From: Guptibacillus hwajinpoensis
Lineage (GTDB): Bacteria > Bacillota > Bacilli > Bacillales > Guptibacillaceae
Length of the DNA: 64,000 bases
Direction of reading: 5' to 3'
NCBI RefSeq assembly: GCF_020524165.1
Contig: NZ_JAIVKU010000003.1
Location: 266,135-330,134, forward strand
Below are positions 19,278-27,634 of this stretch, in pieces (position 1 is the first letter of the stretch; each line of letters opens with the position of its first letter). A program made the translations under genes and the position numbers. A model generated the notes under the pieces. That model saw nothing but the letters and a program-made list of their open reading frames with translations, had not been told where the DNA came from and did not search any database.

Positions 19278-20042
19278 ATGAAAAATTATAAAGGATATTT
19301 AATTGATCTTGATGGCACCATGTACCGTGGCACTGAAAAGATTCACGAAGCGGTAGAATTTGTGAAACGTTTAAAGGAAGCCAATCTTCCTTACTTATTT
19401 GTGACGAACAATTCATCTAAACGGAAAGAACAAGTATCTGAGAAGCTTAAGGATTTTGGTGTCCCCTGTACCCCAGATCACGTGTTTACGACAAGCATGG
19501 CAACGGCGAGCTACATTTCAAATGAGAAGAATGATGCAACGGTTTATGTGATTGGGGAAGAAGGAATTCGAGATGCTTTAACAGATGCGGGCTTAACCAT
19601 TCAAGACGACAATCCAGATTACGTTGTCGTTGGGATCGACCGCTCCATCACGTATGAAAAGTTTGCGAAGGCGTGTATTGCCGTTCGAAATGGCGCTACA
19701 TTTATTTCAACAAATGGCGATATTGCGATCCCAACAGAACGCGGCTTGCTACCTGGGAACGGTTCATTAACTTCAGTAGTTTCTGTATCCACAGAAGTGG
19801 ATCCGATTTTTATTGGAAAACCTGAACCTATTATTATGGAACAAGCTTTGGCACAACTTGGCACATCTAAAGAAGAGACGCTGATGGTTGGCGATAATTA
19901 TCTGACAGATATTCTTGCAGGCATTAACGCAGGGTTAGATACCCTGCTTGTACACACGGGTGTCACGACCAAAGAACACTTGGGGTCAGTAGAAAAGCTC
20001 CCAACGTATACCGTTCAAACTTTAGATGAATGGAACATATAA
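19278..20042 (+). CDS. yutF: NagD-type HAD-IIA phosphatase YutF
   Basis: A cytoplasmic HAD hydrolase of 254 residues. Motif I is DLDGT with nucleophile Asp10 and Asp12; FVTNNSS is motif II; the cap region follows; GKPEP and MVGDNYLTDI provide motifs III and IV. The B. subtilis homologue is active on p-nitrophenyl phosphate and small sugar phosphates. An AAGGAGG site precedes the ATG by about 10 nt. Confidence 0.9.
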   Translation: MKNYKGYLIDLDGTMYRGTEKIHEAVEFVKRLKEANLPYLFVTNNSSKRKEQVSEKLKDFGVPCTPDHVFTTSMATASYISNEKNDATVYVIGEEGIRDALTDAGLTIQDDNPDYVVVGIDRSITYEKFAKACIAVRNGATFISTNGDIAIPTERGLLPGNGSLTSVVSVSTEVDPIFIGKPEPIIMEQALAQLGTSKEETLMVGDNYLTDILAGINAGLDTLLVHTGVTTKEHLGSVEKLPTYTVQTLDEWNI

Positions 20043-20067
20043 AAAACGCCCTCTGAGGGCGTTTTTA
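20041..20067 (+). terminator. terminator between yutF and yutG
   Basis: ACGCCC and GGGCGT form a stem flanked by A and T runs, suited to both converging genes. Confidence 0.85.
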
Positions 20068-20074
20068 TATTGGC

Positions 20075-20572
20075 TTATTCCGTTTTTTGTGCTCGATGCG
20101 CAAGACGACTTGAAGCAGCTGCCGCAATTGCACCAACAATATCATCAAGATAAGTATGACATTCCCCTGTCGTCTTATCATTTAATCGTTCAAGAATGCC
20201 TGGTTTTTGTTTATCAATAAATCCATAGTTTGTAAATCCTATGGATCCATATACATTAACGATGGATAAAGCAATAATTTCATCCACTCCGTATAATCCT
20301 TCATCTTTCATTAAGATATCTTGAAGCGGTTGATCCAGAAGTTTTCTCTCGGTTAATTCATCAAGCTGTATACCCGTTAATACGGCATTTTGAACTTCTC
20401 TTTTTGAAAGCACCCGCTCGACATTTTGAATACACGTTTCGATTTGAAGGTTAGGGTGATATTTTTCTTGAAGGTAATAGACGAGGTCTGCGATATCTTT
20501 AATTTCCACGCCACGTTCTTTTAATTTACTTCTTGCTGCTTTTTCGACAAGGTCCATAGATTCTTGGCCCAT
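20075..20572 (-). CDS. yutG: phosphatidylglycerophosphatase A-like protein YutG
   Basis: A 165-residue protein of the PgpA family. The core has DEIIALSIVNVYGSIGFTNYGFIDK and the C-terminal YLDDIVGAIAAAASS, typical of the soluble YutG subtype, which lacks the membrane helices of E. coli PgpA. The ATG at 20572 is chosen because AGGTGGG lies 7 nt upstream; the longer frame has no site. Whether it dephosphorylates phosphatidylglycerol phosphate has to be inferred from the family. Confidence 0.82.
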   Translation of the reverse strand: MGQESMDLVEKAARSKLKERGVEIKDIADLVYYLQEKYHPNLQIETCIQNVERVLSKREVQNAVLTGIQLDELTERKLLDQPLQDILMKDEGLYGVDEIIALSIVNVYGSIGFTNYGFIDKQKPGILERLNDKTTGECHTYLDDIVGAIAAAASSRLAHRAQKTE

Positions 20573-20741
20573 TCTAGTCCCACCTAACTTTATAGTAAAT
20601 TGGTATTGGATAGAGTTGATTATATTAGTATATGGTGAAAGGCTGAGAAATATGACAGTAAAGTTCAAGAGAACCAATTACACCGATTGGGCGCTTTAGG
20701 CATATAGTACAAATACAAAGACGAAATGTCGGAGGGTTAGC

Positions 20742-21746
20742 ATGTTAGAGCGCGAGATTTTTCATCAATATGGCATTGTGATTGATCTACAGAATGAGGA
20801 AAACGGTGGTTATTTACTTCGGAGTTCAGACCACTCTGAGTTTATTTTAAAACGAGCGCAAATGGAGCAGGAAAGTGAGTTTCCGTGGTATGTCATGGTG
20901 GCGAATTATTTTAATCAACAAAACGAACCGACGATGTTGCCGCTTGCTTCAAGAAGAGGGAAGTATGTGGAGACGATCCAAAATGAAGCTTATGTACTTT
21001 ATCAAAAACCATATCAACGAATGAATCACACCCATTATAGTGATGGGAGTCGCCTTGCGTTACTTCATCGAAAGGGAGGAAACCTTCTAGCCGCTTATAC
21101 TGAATTACCGGAAATTCAACCATGGCAGTTGAGGTGGCAGCATCGAATGGATCAACTGGAATCTTTTCGAGAAGAATTAAAAAATCAGGAACAGTCTCAT
21201 CGAGAATTTGATGAATGGTTTATTGAAACCTTTCCTTATTATTCTGGATTAGCTGAAAATGCGATTCAGTATATTGTCGATTGTGGTATAGATACAGGAA
21301 TGAATCCTTTTCAAGTTAGGACGCTTGCGTTTAACCGCTATACTGCAAAATATCGCAAGAATTCAGATGGACTTTTTCCGAACGATTTTATATTAGATCA
21401 TCCGGCTAGAGATCTTGCCGAATGGATCCGATATGAATTAGTAGAAGGGGACGGGAATTTCGAAGCGATCAGGCAGTTTTTGTGGGACTATCATGAACGA
21501 CGTACGCTGAATCAGATGGACTGGAATCTTTTATATGCCCGTTTGCTTTTCCCGCTCCCTTACGTTGAAACTATCGAGCATTATTATAGTGACGGCAATT
21601 TGAAAGAGAAAGAACGGAGCTTCTTGAATTTGAAGAAATTTGTGAGAAGAGAAGGAGAGAGAGAGGAAGTTTATCGGTTGTTACTTCAAGAGTTAATGGG
21701 GGATTACGGGAGTCAAATGAGACGAGTGGATTGGTTGAACAAATAA
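20742..21746 (+). CDS. yutH: spore coat-associated protein YutH
   Basis: A 334-residue protein of the CotS/YutH family, a kinase-like fold (choline-kinase/HSK2 type) incorporated in the spore coat. Visible features are the N-terminal GGYLLRSSDHSEFILKRA region, ALLHRKGGN, and WNLLYARLLFPLPYVETIEHYY. A GGAGGG site precedes the ATG. In B. subtilis yutH lies next to hom-thrC-thrB; those genes are not here, and yutI converges directly on it. Confidence 0.85.
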   Translation: MLEREIFHQYGIVIDLQNEENGGYLLRSSDHSEFILKRAQMEQESEFPWYVMVANYFNQQNEPTMLPLASRRGKYVETIQNEAYVLYQKPYQRMNHTHYSDGSRLALLHRKGGNLLAAYTELPEIQPWQLRWQHRMDQLESFREELKNQEQSHREFDEWFIETFPYYSGLAENAIQYIVDCGIDTGMNPFQVRTLAFNRYTAKYRKNSDGLFPNDFILDHPARDLAEWIRYELVEGDGNFEAIRQFLWDYHERRTLNQMDWNLLYARLLFPLPYVETIEHYYSDGNLKEKERSFLNLKKFVRREGEREEVYRLLLQELMGDYGSQMRRVDWLNK

Positions 21747-21749
21747 CAT

Positions 21750-21777
21750 AAAAAATCCCCTCCATAGCGGAGGGGAT
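21750..21777 (-). terminator. terminator of yutI
   Basis: ATCCCCTCC and GGAGGGGAT form a stem; the T run lies on the minus strand, so it ends the yutI transcript. Confidence 0.85.
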
Positions 21778-21790
21778 GAATGAGTTTTGT

Positions 21791-22015
21791 TTAAAATACT
21801 TGCTCGAGTTCAGTTACACCAGGAACTTCTTCAAGTAGTGCGCGCTCGATCCCTGCTTTAAGTGTAATTGTGGAACTAGGGCAGCTGCCGCACGCTCCCA
21901 TTAGACGTACTTTCACTACGCCTTCTTCGATGTCTACAAGCTCTACGTCTCCGCCATCACGCAGGAGGAATGGACGCAGTTTATTCAATACATCTTGTAC
22001 TTGCTCTTGCATCAT
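21791..22015 (-). CDS. yutI: NifU-like Fe-S carrier protein YutI
   Basis: A 74-residue protein corresponding to the C-terminal Nfu domain only, with [19 protein letters not shown] and the cluster-binding CGSC motif (C42, C45). Nfu proteins carry assembled 4Fe-4S clusters to target enzymes. Two Met codons stand at the start; either may be used. It works downstream of the SUF scaffold at the left of the window, and LipA is one plausible client. Confidence 0.93.
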   Translation of the reverse strand: MMQEQVQDVLNKLRPFLLRDGGDVELVDIEEGVVKVRLMGACGSCPSSTITLKAGIERALLEEVPGVTELEQVF

Positions 22016-22248
22016 TCATCGACTCCCTTCATACTTCCATTATACTAATGATGATGTGAAAAATCTATGTGTTATTGTGGAATGATTATTATTCTCATCT
22101 TACTTTATCATGGTATGAATTGAGATTCAAGATGGAACATACAGGGAAGCGATCGTATCGATGAAAAAAGGCGAATGGTTCTTTTCTGTCTCATTGGGAT
22201 AGGTTACAATAAAGGTAAATGGATTGAATAGAAAGGACGTTTTTCATC

Positions 22249-22557
22249 ATGGAGGAAGTACTCGTCTATGGAGCTGGCGAACGCTGTGCAAGTTGTGTGA
22301 ACCTACCTTCTTCAGAAGAAACCGCTGAATGGCTAAAAGCTGCCCTTAATCGGAAATATCCAGATCGTCAAATTGCTGTTCGATATATTGATATTCATAG
22401 TCAGCTTTCGGGAACAGAAGCGATTTTTGCTGCTAAAGTGATCGACGAAGATCTGTTTTATCCAGTCATTGTCGTTCAAAACGAAATTGTCTCAGAAGGA
22501 AATCCACGATTAAAAGATCTGTATGCCGTATTAGAAGATCAATCAGCTACGGCATAA
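22249..22557 (+). CDS. yuzD: YuzD, DUF1462 thioredoxin-like protein
   Basis: A 102-residue DUF1462 protein with a probable thioredoxin-like fold and a CASC redox motif (C13, C16) near the N-terminus. VRYIDIHSQLSGTEAIFAAKVIDEDLFYPVIVVQNEIVSEGNPR matches the family. No partner is obvious. An AAAGGAC site precedes the ATG. Confidence 0.85.
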   Translation: MEEVLVYGAGERCASCVNLPSSEETAEWLKAALNRKYPDRQIAVRYIDIHSQLSGTEAIFAAKVIDEDLFYPVIVVQNEIVSEGNPRLKDLYAVLEDQSATA

Positions 22558-22559
22558 AG

Positions 22560-22590
22560 AAGGAACCTCGTATACGAGGTTCCTTTTTTT
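22560..22590 (+). terminator. terminator between yuzD and yutJ
   Basis: AAGGAACCTCG and CGAGGTTCCTT pair around TATA and are followed by seven T; it also ends close to the yutJ stop. Confidence 0.9.
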
Positions 22591-22592
22591 GA

Positions 22593-23657
22593 TTAACCAT
22601 TATGGTTCTTATACATCCATAAGATTCCTGACTTAAGTAAACGCGGCACACGACCAGTAAGTGGACGATTTGCCATAACACCAAAGCCATGCTTACTACC
22701 AAGTGAGCCTAACGTTCCTTTGATCTTAATCGGTGGAAGGGCCGGTGGTGTTTCATTCTTCCATTGTTTTTGTAAAACAAGGGCAATTTGTTCTGCCTGT
22801 TCTTCAGCAAGCTGCGCGCTTGGGGCATGTGGCAAACTGGCGCAGTCTCCTACGACAAAGGCATTTCCGTGAGTGGGTATCGAGTGATCATCATTTAGAA
22901 TGACCCGCTGCTGTGGATCTTTCTCAACATCAAGATCACGCACAAGTTTATTTGGCTGAATGCCGGCTGTCCAAACGATCGAATCGCAGTGAACGGGTTC
23001 GCCGTGATTAAACAGCGTATTTGGTTCTACTTTTGTAATGTTTGATTCACTCACAACTTCTACACGTCGTTCTTCAAACCAGGATTGAACGTATTTACCA
23101 AGTCTTTCAGGAAAAGCGGAGAGAATTGTATGACCACGATCAAAGAGCTTGATTTGAAGGTCGGGTCTGCTTTCGTGCAGTTCACTCGCAAGCTCAACCC
23201 CACTCAAGCCAGCTCCAACGATTCCAACAATTGAATTTGCGCCAAGGTTGTTCAACGTTTCGTATGTTCTTCTAGAAGAATCAATGGTTTGAATGCTGAG
23301 TGTATGAATATCCGCGCCAGGTACATTATGATATTTATCTTCACAACCAAGACCAATCACAAGGGTGTCGTATGTCAGGGGTTCATCATCTTTCAGGTGA
23401 ATCTCATTTGCGTCCAGGTCAATTCTCTCAATTTCACCGTATTTGATTTCAAGCTTTTGGTGAACTGGAAATTGAACGCGTATGTGATGATCACTTGCTG
23501 TTCCTGCAGCAAGTGCATAATATTCCGTTTTCATACTGTGATAAGGATTCCGGTCAACAAGCGTAATCGTGAGGTCTTCTGGTAAATCAGATGAAAATAA
23601 TTTCTGTAGAATGCGCATACCACCGTATCCGCCGCCTAATAGCACTAGCCTTTTCAT
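22593..23657 (-). CDS. yutJ: NDH-2-like NAD(P)/FAD oxidoreductase YutJ
   Basis: A 354-residue flavoprotein with an N-terminal FAD-binding GGGYGG motif, a second Rossmann GAGLSGVE for NAD(P)H and the FVVGDCAS flavin-binding motif. It resembles type II NADH dehydrogenases but is shorter and lacks an obvious C-terminal membrane-anchoring helix. Its electron acceptor is unknown. It is divergent from yuzB across an intergenic region with an inverted repeat (23763-23815). Confidence 0.85.
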   Translation of the reverse strand: MKRLVLLGGGYGGMRILQKLFSSDLPEDLTITLVDRNPYHSMKTEYYALAAGTASDHHIRVQFPVHQKLEIKYGEIERIDLDANEIHLKDDEPLTYDTLVIGLGCEDKYHNVPGADIHTLSIQTIDSSRRTYETLNNLGANSIVGIVGAGLSGVELASELHESRPDLQIKLFDRGHTILSAFPERLGKYVQSWFEERRVEVVSESNITKVEPNTLFNHGEPVHCDSIVWTAGIQPNKLVRDLDVEKDPQQRVILNDDHSIPTHGNAFVVGDCASLPHAPSAQLAEEQAEQIALVLQKQWKNETPPALPPIKIKGTLGSLGSKHGFGVMANRPLTGRVPRLLKSGILWMYKNHNG

Positions 23658-23762
23658 GATAAGAGGTCCCCTTTGATAAAATTCAATAACGCTGTCTTCC
23701 TATATAGAGTAGAAAAGCTTAAGAAGAATTGGAGATTTAGGAAGAAAAAAGGAAGCGACACG

Positions 23763-23815
23763 CGCTATACTATACTTATACATTTGTATTATTTATGACA
23801 GTTAAAAGTATAGCG
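23763..23815. promoter_or_regulatory. inverted repeat in the yutJ-yuzB divergent promoter region
   Basis: CGCTATACT (23763-23771) and its exact complement AGTATAGCG (23807-23815) are separated by 35 nt between two divergent genes. It could be a bipartite operator; nothing identifies a regulator. Confidence 0.35.
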
Positions 23816-23874
23816 AAACTAAGACCTATGTACAATAACAATTCTGAATTGCTTTACTGGGGAGTGGGATTAAA

Positions 23875-24099
23875 GTGAAAACAGTTGAATTTTGTTCTGG
23901 TAATTTAAGGGATAATCAATTGGTTTGGGAAGCCTTAGAGAAGATACCTGGAGTTGAACTAATTGATTATGGTTGTCTTGGTTATTGTGGGAACTGCTAT
24001 AGTGAATCGTTTGCGATTGTAGAGGGACGGTTAATCAATGCTGAGACGTCGGAAGCTTTAATTAAAAAAATTACTCAAAAATTAAATGAGGGCAATTAA
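23875..24099 (+). CDS. yuzB: YuzB, DUF1450 protein
   Basis: A 74-residue Cys-rich small protein of DUF1450. VEFCSGNL near the start and YGCLGYCGNCYSESFAIVEG give four conserved Cys, resembling a thioredoxin-like ferredoxin or metal-binding fold. Divergent from yutJ. The start is GTG, with GGGGAGTGG upstream. Function unknown. Confidence 0.85.
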   Translation: MKTVEFCSGNLRDNQLVWEALEKIPGVELIDYGCLGYCGNCYSESFAIVEGRLINAETSEALIKKITQKLNEGN

Positions 24100-24146
24100 G
24101 GGCTTTCATTGTTCATATTCTGTGTTATAATGACAAAGGTTCATTG

Positions 24147-24180
24147 AAGTCTGGTAGAGAGAGAGCAGACTTTTTATTTT
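24147..24180 (+). terminator. terminator after yuzB
   Basis: AAGTCTG and CAGACTT form a 7-bp stem with a 12-nt purine loop, followed by a T-rich tail. Confidence 0.65.
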
Positions 24181-24229
24181 CCGCCTAACCGCGAAAAATG
24201 TCGAATTTTCAGACGATAAAAAATACTGT

Positions 24230-24262
24230 TTGTAAGCGCTGTATTTAGCTAGTCGCTATAAT
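24230..24262 (+). promoter_or_regulatory. half-conserved cre-like site and -10 element upstream of yutK
   Basis: TTGTAAGCGCTGTATT matches the left half of the CcpA cre consensus exactly but not the right half. TATAAT (24257-24262) follows; no good -35 is found at standard spacing. Weak evidence for catabolite control. Confidence 0.3.
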
Positions 24263-24337
24263 CTTTCAATTTTAAATCTGGTAATGGGGTAGCCTATGCT
24301 TATAAACGGATACAATATTTAACGAGGGGTGTAAAAT

Positions 24338-25561
24338 ATGCAAATACTATGGGGATTTGGTGGTATGGCTGTACTTTTTGCCATTGCGCTAATCTTTTCA
24401 ACAAACCGCAAAGCGATTAACCTTCGTACTGTGCTAGGAGCGCTTGCGATTCAGGTCGCATTTGCATTTGTTGTACTTAAATGGGAAGCGGGTAAGGCTG
24501 CTTTAAAGCAATTATCCTTATTCGTTCAAGATATTATTGGCTATGCTAATGAAGGAATTGGTTTCCTATTCGGTGGATTAATTGGTAATGAAGATATTGG
24601 AATGATCTTTGCATTTCAAGTTCTAACCATTATTATCTTCTTCTCTTCTCTTATTTCAGTTCTTTATTATCTTGGTATTATGCAATGGGTGATTCGTATT
24701 CTTGGTGGAGCGATCTCATGGGCACTTGGAACAAGTAAAGCGGAATCACTTTCAGCAACAGCCAATATTTTCGTTGGCCAAACAGAAGCGCCGTTAGTTA
24801 TTAAACCTTACCTTGATAAAATGACGAAATCAGAACTATTTGCCGTTATGACTGGTGGACTTGCCTCAGTTGCTGGTTCTGTCTTAATTGGTTACTCTCT
24901 ACTTGGTGTTCCGCTTGAGTATCTACTTGCGGCAAGTTTCATGGCAGCGCCAGGTGGTCTATTAATGGCCAAGCTAATCATGCCTGAAACAGAAACACCA
25001 GAAACAGCAAAAGAGATTAAAATGGAAAGAAATGAAGATCACGTTAACGTGATTGACGCTGCGGCACACGGTGCATCAGACGGTCTAAAGCTTGCTTTAA
25101 ACGTAGGAGCTATGCTTCTTGCATTTATCGCCTTGATTGCGCTTCTAAATGGTTTACTTGGTGCAGTAGGCGGATGGTTTGGCGCTGAAAGCTTAACGAT
25201 TCAGCAAATTCTTGGATATATCTTCTCACCACTAGCCTTTGTGATTGGTGTTCCATGGCAGGATGCTGTTCAAGCTGGTAACTACATCGGTCAGAAGTTA
25301 ATTCTTAACGAATTTGTAGCCTTTTCTTCTTTCGGTCCAGAAATTAGTGCTGGTAACCTATCTGAGAAATCCATTGCCATTATCAGCTTTGCTCTATGTG
25401 GATTTGCGAACTTCTCATCTCTTGCAATCCTTCTTGGTGGACTTGGCGGTCTTGCACCAAAACGTCGTCCGGAAATTGCAAAGTTCGGAATGCGCGCGAT
25501 CCTAGCTGGTACGCTAGCAAACCTTTTAAACGCAGCAATTGCAGGTATGCTTATATTTTAA
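24338..25561 (+). CDS. yutK: concentrative nucleoside transporter, NupC family (YutK)
   Basis: A 407-residue CNT-family membrane protein with an N-terminal helix triplet, the [13 protein letters not shown] signature, the EFVAFSSF segment and the C-terminal [21 protein letters not shown] motif. CNT proteins import nucleosides with H+ or Na+. It matches yutK of B. subtilis by position. A terminator follows directly. Confidence 0.9.
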   Translation: MQILWGFGGMAVLFAIALIFSTNRKAINLRTVLGALAIQVAFAFVVLKWEAGKAALKQLSLFVQDIIGYANEGIGFLFGGLIGNEDIGMIFAFQVLTIIIFFSSLISVLYYLGIMQWVIRILGGAISWALGTSKAESLSATANIFVGQTEAPLVIKPYLDKMTKSELFAVMTGGLASVAGSVLIGYSLLGVPLEYLLAASFMAAPGGLLMAKLIMPETETPETAKEIKMERNEDHVNVIDAAAHGASDGLKLALNVGAMLLAFIALIALLNGLLGAVGGWFGAESLTIQQILGYIFSPLAFVIGVPWQDAVQAGNYIGQKLILNEFVAFSSFGPEISAGNLSEKSIAIISFALCGFANFSSLAILLGGLGGLAPKRRPEIAKFGMRAILAGTLANLLNAAIAGMLIF

Positions 25562-25567
25562 AGTTTG

Positions 25568-25598
25568 AAAGCCTCTTTAAAAGGGGCTTTTTTTTTTA
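25568..25598 (+). terminator. terminator after yutK
   Basis: AAAGCCTCTT and AAGGGGCTTT form a stem followed by ten T. Confidence 0.88.
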
Positions 25599-25643
25599 TA
25601 AACGTTTTGTTCTTATGTGAATCAATATCCAGGCAAAGCATTG

Positions 25644-25671
25644 TTGTTTTTTAGCTGTGTTACGATATACT
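25644..25671 (+). promoter_or_regulatory. SigA promoter upstream of the zinc-ribbon gene and dapF
   Basis: TTGTTT (25644-25649) and TATACT (25666-25671) are 16 nt apart, 32 nt upstream of the next GTG start. Confidence 0.55.
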
Positions 25672-25702
25672 TGTTTCAATAATAAAACAGGAGGGGTCAC
25701 TG

Positions 25703-25942
25703 GTGAGTAGCTTTGAACATACATTGCCATATGATCGTATGATGGGTGATGTCTACGTTCCTAAATGCCCATTTTGTCATAGTGAAAATGTGTTAACACC
25801 TATGACAGATCGAGATTATCGGCAGGGCTGTGAAGAAATAAAAACAAGACTCGTGATGCCTTGCTGTAATGGCAAGCTCATGATTGAAAAAATTGATAGC
25901 GACTATTTTTGGACGACAGAAGCCGTTCGAAAAAACCAATAA
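25703..25942 (+). CDS. small zinc-ribbon-like hypothetical protein
   Basis: A 79-residue soluble protein with Cys pairs C22/C25 (CPFC) and C54/C55 plus C43, suggesting zinc binding. The context VYVPKCPFCHSENVLTP is seen in small Bacillus proteins of unknown role. The start is GTG with AGGAGGGG about 10 nt upstream. It lies 12 nt upstream of dapF and should share its transcript. I cannot assign a function. Confidence 0.7.
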   Translation: MSSFEHTLPYDRMMGDVYVPKCPFCHSENVLTPMTDRDYRQGCEEIKTRLVMPCCNGKLMIEKIDSDYFWTTEAVRKNQ

Positions 25943-25954
25943 TAGAGAGAAAGA

Positions 25955-26821
25955 GTGACAGCATTGCAGGAAATTACTTATACGAAAATGCATGGTCTTG
26001 GGAATAACTACATTTATATCAACGTATTTGAGCAGCATTTAAATGAAGAAATGCTTCCTCAATATGCAAGAGAAGTTTCTGATGTGCATACAGGAATCGG
26101 ATCCGATGGAATGATCTTAATTTGTCCGTCTGATCAAGCTGAAGTGAAGATGAGAATCTTTAATAAAGATGGTTCTGAAGGTAAAAATTGCGGAAACGGT
26201 TTACGTTGTGTAGCCAAATACGCTTATGAAAATAAGCTTGTTTCTGGAACGGAATTTGCAATTGAAACGCTAGCCGGTCTCGTTCAAGCAGAAGTTCATC
26301 TCATGAATGATGTGGTTGAAACTGTAACGATTGATATGGGCACACCTCACTGGACGAGAGGAAGTCTTCCCATGCATGGGGAAGAAGGGGAAGAAGTCAT
26401 TAATGAACCGATTGTGTTTGAAAATGAAGTTCTTAGAATGACAGGTGTATCAATGGGAAATCCTCACATGGTCATGTTTGTGGATGATATCCATTCTGCC
26501 CCTCTTATGACGGCTGGACCTTATTTTACCGATCATGAGCAATTTCCTGAAAGCATTAACGTTGAATTTGTTGAGGTTGTTTCGAGTAGTGAATATCACT
26601 TCCGCGTATGGGAACGCGGTTCTGGGATCACGCAAGCATGTGGAACTGGAGCATGTGCGGCAGTAGTAGCAGGAGTACTAAATGACAAAACTCCTAAGGG
26701 AACAAAGGTAACGGTGCACCTTGCTGGTGGTGACTTAGACATTACCTGGGATATGGATGACCATGTGTGGATGACGGGACCAGCTGTCACCATTTCAACA
26801 GGCGTATACTTTGTTAAATAG
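25955..26821 (+). CDS. dapF: diaminopimelate epimerase DapF
   Basis: DapF converts LL- to meso-diaminopimelate, for lysine and peptidoglycan synthesis. The 288-residue protein begins [12 protein letters not shown] and carries the two catalytic cysteines in NCGNGLRC and ACGTGACA, with IGSDGMILI and GNPHMVMF as further family blocks. The start may be GTG at 25955 or TTG at 25964; ribosome binding sites are purine-rich but weak for both. It shares a lysine-related role with the riboswitch-controlled carrier at 11207 but has no L box itself. Confidence 0.96.
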   Translation: MTALQEITYTKMHGLGNNYIYINVFEQHLNEEMLPQYAREVSDVHTGIGSDGMILICPSDQAEVKMRIFNKDGSEGKNCGNGLRCVAKYAYENKLVSGTEFAIETLAGLVQAEVHLMNDVVETVTIDMGTPHWTRGSLPMHGEEGEEVINEPIVFENEVLRMTGVSMGNPHMVMFVDDIHSAPLMTAGPYFTDHEQFPESINVEFVEVVSSSEYHFRVWERGSGITQACGTGACAAVVAGVLNDKTPKGTKVTVHLAGGDLDITWDMDDHVWMTGPAVTISTGVYFVK

Positions 26822-26890
26822 TGTGTTTGTCAAAAAAAGGATGGTCATGTAGAATAATAGGAGGTTTAGAGGAGAGAGAGGATTCGGAAC

Positions 26891-27067
26891 TTGTACGATG
26901 AAAAGATGCAGCGCTATAATGAAGAAATTGAGATTTTACGAGCAAAAATGACCCAAACAGCTATCGTGCTTGGATTAAATCATCCGGATGTACTCGCGTA
27001 TAGTCAAAAACTTGATGAGAAACATAATATGATCTTACAGTTGAAATATAGAGAAGCGAGCGTCTGA
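26891..27067 (+). CDS. Spo0E-family aspartyl-phosphate phosphatase (58 aa, TTG start)
   Basis: Spo0E-type proteins remove phosphate from Spo0A~P and so delay sporulation. The 58-residue frame starts at TTG with GAGG 9 nt upstream, contains a first helix (YDEKMQRYNEEIEIL), a turn with NHPDVL, and the signature YSQKLDEKHN, matching the SQxLD motif of the family. It is in its usual two-helix size range. The stop of the preceding frame and the non-ATG start explain why it is easily overlooked. It lies between dapF and yutM. Confidence 0.8.
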   Translation: MYDEKMQRYNEEIEILRAKMTQTAIVLGLNHPDVLAYSQKLDEKHNMILQLKYREASV

Positions 27068-27077
27068 GGTTCAAATG

Positions 27078-27106
27078 TTGAGCTCAGTTCGATGGCGCGG
27101 TATACT
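27078..27106 (+). promoter_or_regulatory. SigA promoter of yutM
   Basis: TTGAGC (27078-27083) and TATACT (27101-27106) are 17 nt apart, 33 nt upstream of yutM. Confidence 0.65.
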
Positions 27107-27139
27107 AGAAGTAGCATTACGGTGATTGGAGGGATTTGA

Positions 27140-27496
27140 ATGATCCATTTATCTGAAGCTGCAGCAGCACAGGTAAAAGAAATGATGAAGCAAGAAGAAG
27201 GTGACAACCTTTACTTGCGTGTCGGTGTAAAAGGCGGCGGGTGTACTGGTTTGAGTTACGGTATGGGGTTTGATACTGAAATGAAAGCCGATGATCAAGC
27301 ATTAGATCCTCAGCATGGCGTTACGATTATTATGGACAACGAAAGCGCACCGGTCTTAGAAGGTGTGAAAATTGATTATAAACAAAACATGATGGGCGGC
27401 GGATTCACAATCGACAATCCGAACGCGATCGCATCATGCGGCTGTGGTTCTTCGTTTAAAACAGCGACAAACGCTGGTTCGCCGGAGAATTGTTAA
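27140..27496 (+). CDS. yutM: A-type Fe-S carrier (IscA/HesB/ErpA-like) YutM
   Basis: A 118-residue A-type carrier with the three cluster-ligand cysteines C35 (KGGGCTGLSYG), C100 and C102 (SCGCGSSF). These proteins deliver Fe-S clusters to apo-enzymes, acting with SUF and Nfu (YutI) in this organism. A GGAGGG site precedes the ATG. A long terminator hairpin ends the transcript. Confidence 0.93.
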   Translation: MIHLSEAAAAQVKEMMKQEEGDNLYLRVGVKGGGCTGLSYGMGFDTEMKADDQALDPQHGVTIIMDNESAPVLEGVKIDYKQNMMGGGFTIDNPNAIASCGCGSSFKTATNAGSPENC

Positions 27497-27512
27497 GCAT
27501 TGAAAATAACTT

Positions 27513-27559
27513 AAGCTCCTTCATTGTTCTGTTTCTGCAGAGCAGTGGAGGAGTTTTTT
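27513..27559 (+). terminator. long intrinsic terminator after yutM
   Basis: AGCTCCTTCATTGTTCTG pairs with CAGAGCAGTGGAGGAGT, including several G-U pairs, with a TTTCTG loop and six T behind it. Confidence 0.8.
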
Positions 27560-27634
27560 GTTACAGCCAAAAAAGCATTTCCAGGTTGGGTTGTTTCTCA
27601 TTATGGGAAAAGAAGGAGGGATAGGAGTGATACA

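Noticed and set aside
20653..20700. 15-codon ORF (MTVKFKRTNYTDWAL) before yutH
   Set aside because: Too short and not supported by a terminator, family or leader-peptide logic.
27524..27634. Upstream extension of the 27635 gene
   Set aside because: It reads through the yutM terminator and has no ribosome binding site; the ATG at 27635 has strong sites.
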